Shown here in pieces: positions 30,746-33,691 of a DNA stretch of 33,691 bases. The stretch is taken from the NCBI GenBank assembly GCA_004556755.1, contig SFFW01000015.1:1-33691 (forward strand). Reading direction: 5' to 3'. Each line of letters begins with the position of its first letter. The first letter of the stretch is position 1. The notes beneath the pieces are model-generated. The model worked only from the letters and a program-made list of their open reading frames with translations, had not been told where the DNA came from and made no database searches. The translations under genes and the position numbers were made by a program. Origin of the DNA: Clostridiales bacterium (lineage in GTDB: Bacteria > Bacillota > Clostridia > Oscillospirales > Oscillospiraceae).

Positions 30746-31192
30746 ATGTTGTTTGAATTGGTAACTATGTTGAATATAGCTACAGCTGCAGAAATACATG
30801 CAATTTCGTGGAGAGAATCACATAAATCCTTTTGCTCAAAAGAGTTTGTTGATACTCATACAACAGAACGCCAAATGAAATATATAGAGAATGAAATTAA
30901 AAACGGCAAGCAGTTCTATATATTGATGGACACAGGGGCAAAGGGAATTGTATCCATCAAAGATAACTTGATAGAGAACCTTTATGTGTTGCCATCAGAG
31001 CAATGCAAGGGATACGGTACAAAACTACTGAAATATGCTGAAGAAAAATGCCAAGGAATTCCAAAGTTATGGATTTTAAGCAATAATAATGCAGCGAAGA
31101 ACCTATATGTAAAGCACGGATATACATTTACGGGAAATGTGAAACCACTAAAGAGCGAGCTTCAAGAGTTAGAAATGCAACTTATAAGATAA
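30746..31192 (+). CDS. GNAT-family N-acetyltransferase, AT-rich and probably acquired
   Basis: 148 aa from ATG 30746 (gagga 9 bases upstream; an ATG at codon 8 is an alternative). Motif A is LYVLPSEQCKGYGTKLLKYAEEK with the acetyl-CoA loop QCKGYG, followed by LWILSNNNAAKNLYVKHGYTFTG. Acetyl-CoA-dependent acetyltransferase with unknown acceptor. Its base composition (clearly AT-rich, many AAA/ATA codons) differs sharply from all other genes here, and it sits just downstream of ssrA, a common insertion target. Horizontal origin is likely, although no integrase or att repeat is seen. Confidence 0.87.
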   Translation: MLFELVTMLNIATAAEIHAISWRESHKSFCSKEFVDTHTTERQMKYIENEIKNGKQFYILMDTGAKGIVSIKDNLIENLYVLPSEQCKGYGTKLLKYAEEKCQGIPKLWILSNNNAAKNLYVKHGYTFTGNVKPLKSELQELEMQLIR

Positions 31193-31347
31193 GTCAAAGG
31201 ACCGACAAATTCCAATTTGACAAACTGATTAGCATAGTTTCAGTCCTAAAAGAGAGTTTCACTTCCCGCTTAATAGTTTCATTTTCAAGTGAAACCTTTT
31301 GAAATCATATGAAACCGTATCATTATTATCAATATAATTCAAAAAAG
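31193..31347. other. AT-rich spacer with repeated GTTTCA/TGAAAC hexamers
   Basis: No gene. GTTTCA occurs three times between about 31240 and 31282 and its complement TGAAAC twice by 31315. One pair forms an inverted repeat (gtttcattttcaagtgaaac). Function unknown; probably part of the AT-rich insertion with the GNAT gene. Confidence 0.5.
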
Positions 31348-31379
31348 TAAAGCACCGCAAAGCGGGGCTTTATTTTTTT
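31348..31379 (+). terminator. Intrinsic terminator after the GNAT region
   Basis: Stem taaagcaccgc / gcggggcttta (one mismatch), loop aaa, then seven T. Confidence 0.85.
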
Positions 31380-31394
31380 GCGCAAGAGGGAAAA

Positions 31395-31481
31395 GTGACA
31401 GACAGAATCGAAAAAGTTTTCTCCGCCGACGACCGCTGCGTTTCGGCGCATATGAAGAAGGCGATTATGCAAAAAACCTGA
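31395..31481 (+). pseudogene. 28-aa ORF, probable 5' remnant of a lost gene or a small peptide
   Basis: GTG start with agaggga 5 bases upstream. Ordinary coding composition (ends HMKKAIMQKT) and a stop inside the next terminator stem. GC rises relative to the AT-rich spacer. No family is recognisable from 28 residues. Confidence 0.3.
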
Positions 31482-31503
31482 TGCCGTTGGCATCAGGTTT
31501 TTT
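31471..31503. terminator. Bidirectional intrinsic terminator at the end of the right hydBA operon
   Basis: 15-bp perfect stem aaaaaacctgatgcc / ggcatcaggtttttt, loop gtt. Confidence 0.9.
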
Positions 31504-31513
31504 GCGTTGAAAA

Positions 31514-33193
31514 TCAGTGCTTTCCGTGATCGGGGTAATGGACATGCAGCAGCTCGTGCGTCCGCTTGCCGAGCATCTTGTAGATGCCGTCGAGAGCAGG
31601 GTTGAGATCGGAGGAGCGCAGGTCACATTCCTCGTCGGCTGCAAACAGACCGTCGTTGCGTTCCGCTTTGCGGCTGTTGCAGGCGGGGGGCTGACCGCCG
31701 CCGCCGATGCAGCCGTTGGGACACGCCATGACCTCGACAAAGTCGTACTGCACCTCGCCGCTTTCAATCTTCTCGATGAGCCTGTCGGCATTGGCAAGAC
31801 CGTTTGCGACCGCAATGCGGAGGGTGAGATCGCCCGCCGTGACCTCAAAGGTCTTGATGCCCTCAAGACCACGGACACCGCATTCCGCAACTGAGGCTAT
31901 CGTGGCGGTGGACTTGTCGGCAAGAACTCTGCGGATGACCGCTTCGGTAACGCCGCCGGTGACGCCGAAGATGACGCCTGCACCGGTGTATGAGGAGAAG
32001 GGGGAGTCCGGCTCCATGTCGGGGAGGTTTGCAAAGTCGATGCCCGCCTCCTTGATCATGCGGACCAGCTCCTGCGTCGTGAGAACGAGGTCGATAAGAC
32101 GTTCGCCGTCCTTAACAAGCTCCGGACGCTGCGCCTCCGCTTTCTTGGCGGTGCAGGGCATGATCGCAACGGAGAAAACGTCCTCATCGCTGTAATACTG
32201 CCTTATCAGCGCACCGAACATCTCCATCGGAGAGCCGCAGGTGGAGACCTGAGGCATGAGGTGGGGGTGCTTATTTTCAACGTGCTTTATCCAAGCGGGG
32301 CAGCAGGAGGTGAAAAGCGGAAGCTTTTCGCCTTTTTCGAGCTTTGAAATGAACTCGGCCGATTCCTCCATGATGGTGAGGTCGGCGGAGAGCGAGGTGT
32401 CGAACACATAGTCCACGCCCAAACGCTTGAGCGCCGAGACGATCTTACCCATCACGGGGACGTAGGCGGGAATTCCGAACTCCTCACCGATGCCGACACG
32501 CACTGCGGGAGCGACCTGTACCGCAACCTTGGTGCCGGTCTCGTGGATCGCCTTCCACATCTTCGACACTTCATTTCTGACGGTGAGAGCGCCGGTGGGA
32601 CACGCGGCTGCGCACTGACCGCAGGAAACGCACTTGGTCTCGGCAAGCTTCTTGCCGAAGCCGCAGGAGATAAAGGCCTCGATGCCTCGGTTTGCAAAAT
32701 CAATGGCGCCGATGTTCTGAATCTCCTCGCACACTCTGACGCATTTGCCGCAGAGAATGCACTTGGACGGGTCACGGATTATGGACGGCGAGGAGTCGTC
32801 AATAGGCTCCTTGCAGTAGTTGATGGGGAAGCGGGGACGGCTCACGCCGTAGCGGTTGCAGTATTCCTGAAGCTTGCATCTGCCGGACTGGTCGCAGGAG
32901 GTGCAGTCGGAATTATGATTTGCAAGCAGCAGCTCAAGCACCATCTGACGGTGCTTTCTGAGCCTTGAGGTGTTGGTGCGCACGACCATGCCGTCTCTCG
33001 GCACCATGGTGCAAGCGGCCTCGATGCCGCCACGCTCGTTTTCGACGACGCACAGACGGCAGCCGCCGTAGATGGAGAGGTTCTCGCAGTAGCAAAGGCT
33101 GGGGATGTCAAAGTGATTCTGCTGTGCAACTTCAAGTACGTTGCGGGCATTTTCAAATTCACATTCAATGCCGTCGATAAACATAGTTTTCAT
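31514..33193 (-). CDS. hydA: [FeFe]-hydrogenase catalytic subunit HydA (canonical group A)
   Basis: 559 aa. 2Fe-2S ligands Cys34/45/48/61, His93-Cys97-Cys100-Cys106 cluster, ferredoxin Cys144/147/150/154 and 188/191/194/198, then a complete H-cluster domain: TSCCPAW (proton-shuttle Cys297, ligand Cys298), MPCTAKKAE (Cys347, Lys350), the covering loop GVIFGVTGGVTEAVIR (406-421) and EVMACPNGCIGGGGQP (Cys491, Cys495). It reversibly reduces protons to H2 in the cytoplasm. With HydB it is the type of subunit found in NAD(P)H/ferredoxin bifurcating enzymes. The start is 2 bases after hydB, with ggagg inside the hydB tail. The last 50 residues extend beyond the usual end. The control against which HydA' should be compared. 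Confidence 0.95.
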   Translation of the reverse strand: MKTMFIDGIECEFENARNVLEVAQQNHFDIPSLCYCENLSIYGGCRLCVVENERGGIEAACTMVPRDGMVVRTNTSRLRKHRQMVLELLLANHNSDCTSCDQSGRCKLQEYCNRYGVSRPRFPINYCKEPIDDSSPSIIRDPSKCILCGKCVRVCEEIQNIGAIDFANRGIEAFISCGFGKKLAETKCVSCGQCAAACPTGALTVRNEVSKMWKAIHETGTKVAVQVAPAVRVGIGEEFGIPAYVPVMGKIVSALKRLGVDYVFDTSLSADLTIMEESAEFISKLEKGEKLPLFTSCCPAWIKHVENKHPHLMPQVSTCGSPMEMFGALIRQYYSDEDVFSVAIMPCTAKKAEAQRPELVKDGERLIDLVLTTQELVRMIKEAGIDFANLPDMEPDSPFSSYTGAGVIFGVTGGVTEAVIRRVLADKSTATIASVAECGVRGLEGIKTFEVTAGDLTLRIAVANGLANADRLIEKIESGEVQYDFVEVMACPNGCIGGGGQPPACNSRKAERNDGLFAADEECDLRSSDLNPALDGIYKMLGKRTHELLHVHYPDHGKH

Positions 33194-33195
33194 GC

Positions 33196-33691
33196 TTAAA
33201 CCTCCTTTATAGCGTTCTTCGGGCAGCCGTTTTTACATTCACGGCACATAATGCACTTGGTGTTGTCGATGGTGTGCGGCTTTCTCAGCTCGCCGGATAT
33301 TGCGTCGACGGGGCAGTTGCGGGCGCACTTTGTGCAGCCAACGCACTTTTCGGGGTCTATCCACATACTGCACAGAGAACGGCAGACGCCGGCAGGGCAC
33401 TTTTTGTCGACAACGTGTGCGATATATTCGTCCTTGAAGTATTTCAGAGTGCTGAGTACGGGGTTGGTGGCGTTCTTGCCGAGACCGCACAGGGAGCAGC
33501 TCTTGATGACGGATGCAAGCTCGGAGAGGGTATCAATATCTTCAATTTTGCCGCTGCCGTGGGTGATGCGTTCGAGTATGTCGAGTATCTGCGGTATACC
33601 GTCACGGCAGGGGGTGCATTTGCCGCAGGACTCCTTTTTGGAGAAGTCGGTGAAGAAGCGGGCAATCTCGACCATGCAGGTGTCATCGCCC
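33196..33691 (-). CDS. hydB: HydB subunit of the [FeFe]-hydrogenase, C-terminal part, truncated by the window end
   Basis: The frame is open to the window edge (first codon at 33690). From the internal Met at 33675: Cys17/20/23 and Cys63 (NuoF-type cluster), then a 2x[4Fe-4S] ferredoxin (CVGCTKCARNCP, CIMCRECKNGCP). It takes electrons from NAD(P)H through FMN (outside the window) to HydA. The first 33 codons visible are identical at DNA level to the left-end hydB, while the rest is only about 65% identical in protein, a sharp boundary that suggests gene conversion. Confidence 0.93.
   Translation of the reverse strand, partial: GDDTCMVEIARFFTDFSKKESCGKCTPCRDGIPQILDILERITHGSGKIEDIDTLSELASVIKSCSLCGLGKNATNPVLSTLKYFKDEYIAHVVDKKCPAGVCRSLCSMWIDPEKCVGCTKCARNCPVDAISGELRKPHTIDNTKCIMCRECKNGCPKNAIKEV
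33593..33691 (-). repeat. Right copy of the perfect 99-bp terminal inverted repeat
   Basis: Reverse complement of bases 1-99 without a mismatch. The identical tract probably continues beyond both window ends. Confidence 0.97.

Overview
The window looks like a chromosomal segment of a gut-type anaerobic Clostridia, most likely Oscillospirales/Ruminococcaceae-like (an inference). The evidence is strict-anaerobe chemistry ([FeFe] hydrogenases, 2-hydroxyacyl-CoA dehydratase-like proteins), Gram-positive cell-wall genes (sortase B with an SPKTG substrate), a PdaB-like sporulation deacetylase, Firmicutes-type promoters and Shine-Dalgarno sites, and mid-range GC. No phage, transposase or CRISPR array is visible.

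The two ends are the same 99 bases in inverted orientation, inside the 3' halves of two hydB paralogs that face away from the window. Each hydB is followed by a HydA-type subunit. The right pair (31514-33691, minus) is canonical. In the left pair (1-2205, plus) HydA has lost key H-cluster residues, and a second ferredoxin module resembling HydB's own tail sits where the H-cluster-covering segment should be. A third H-cluster protein, a PAS-containing sensory hydrogenase (HydS type), lies mid-window in an operon with a SpoIIE/PP2C phosphatase (21099-23931). One window therefore holds a catalytic bifurcating-type hydrogenase, a putative H2/redox sensor with an output phosphatase, and a remodelled hydrogenase-like module.

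Layout: 2.2-4.4 kb, PdaB-like deacetylase, a 280-bp MITE-like palindromic element and a PrpC-type phosphatase. 4.4-10.1 kb (minus), an operon of FHA-SEDS fusion, PBP transpeptidase, ABC-F ATPase and YdcF-like protein. 10.1-12.3 kb (plus), NusG-II protein, Gx transporter, Mrp ATPase and NifX-like protein, from a divergent promoter that shares its -35 region with the preceding operon. 12.5-15.3 kb, paired 2-hydroxyacyl-CoA dehydratase-like subunits. 15.4-16.5 kb, phosphofructokinase. 16.8-18.2 kb (minus), TetR regulator and SDR. 18.3-20.6 kb, an orphan promoter with a C-rich candidate RNA, sortase B and its repeat-stalk surface protein with a structured leader. 20.6-21.1 kb, unexplained structured non-coding DNA. 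24.0-27.1 kb, RseC-like protein, DHHW protein and MBOAT acyltransferase. 27.2-30.7 kb, RF3, SmpB, cyclophilin, five 70-bp tandem repeats and tmRNA (a translation-rescue cluster). 30.7-31.5 kb, an AT-rich GNAT gene and gene debris.

The strongest candidate for something undescribed is the left HydB-HydA' pair: a hydrogenase-derived electron-transfer complex that probably no longer makes or uses H2 in the usual way.
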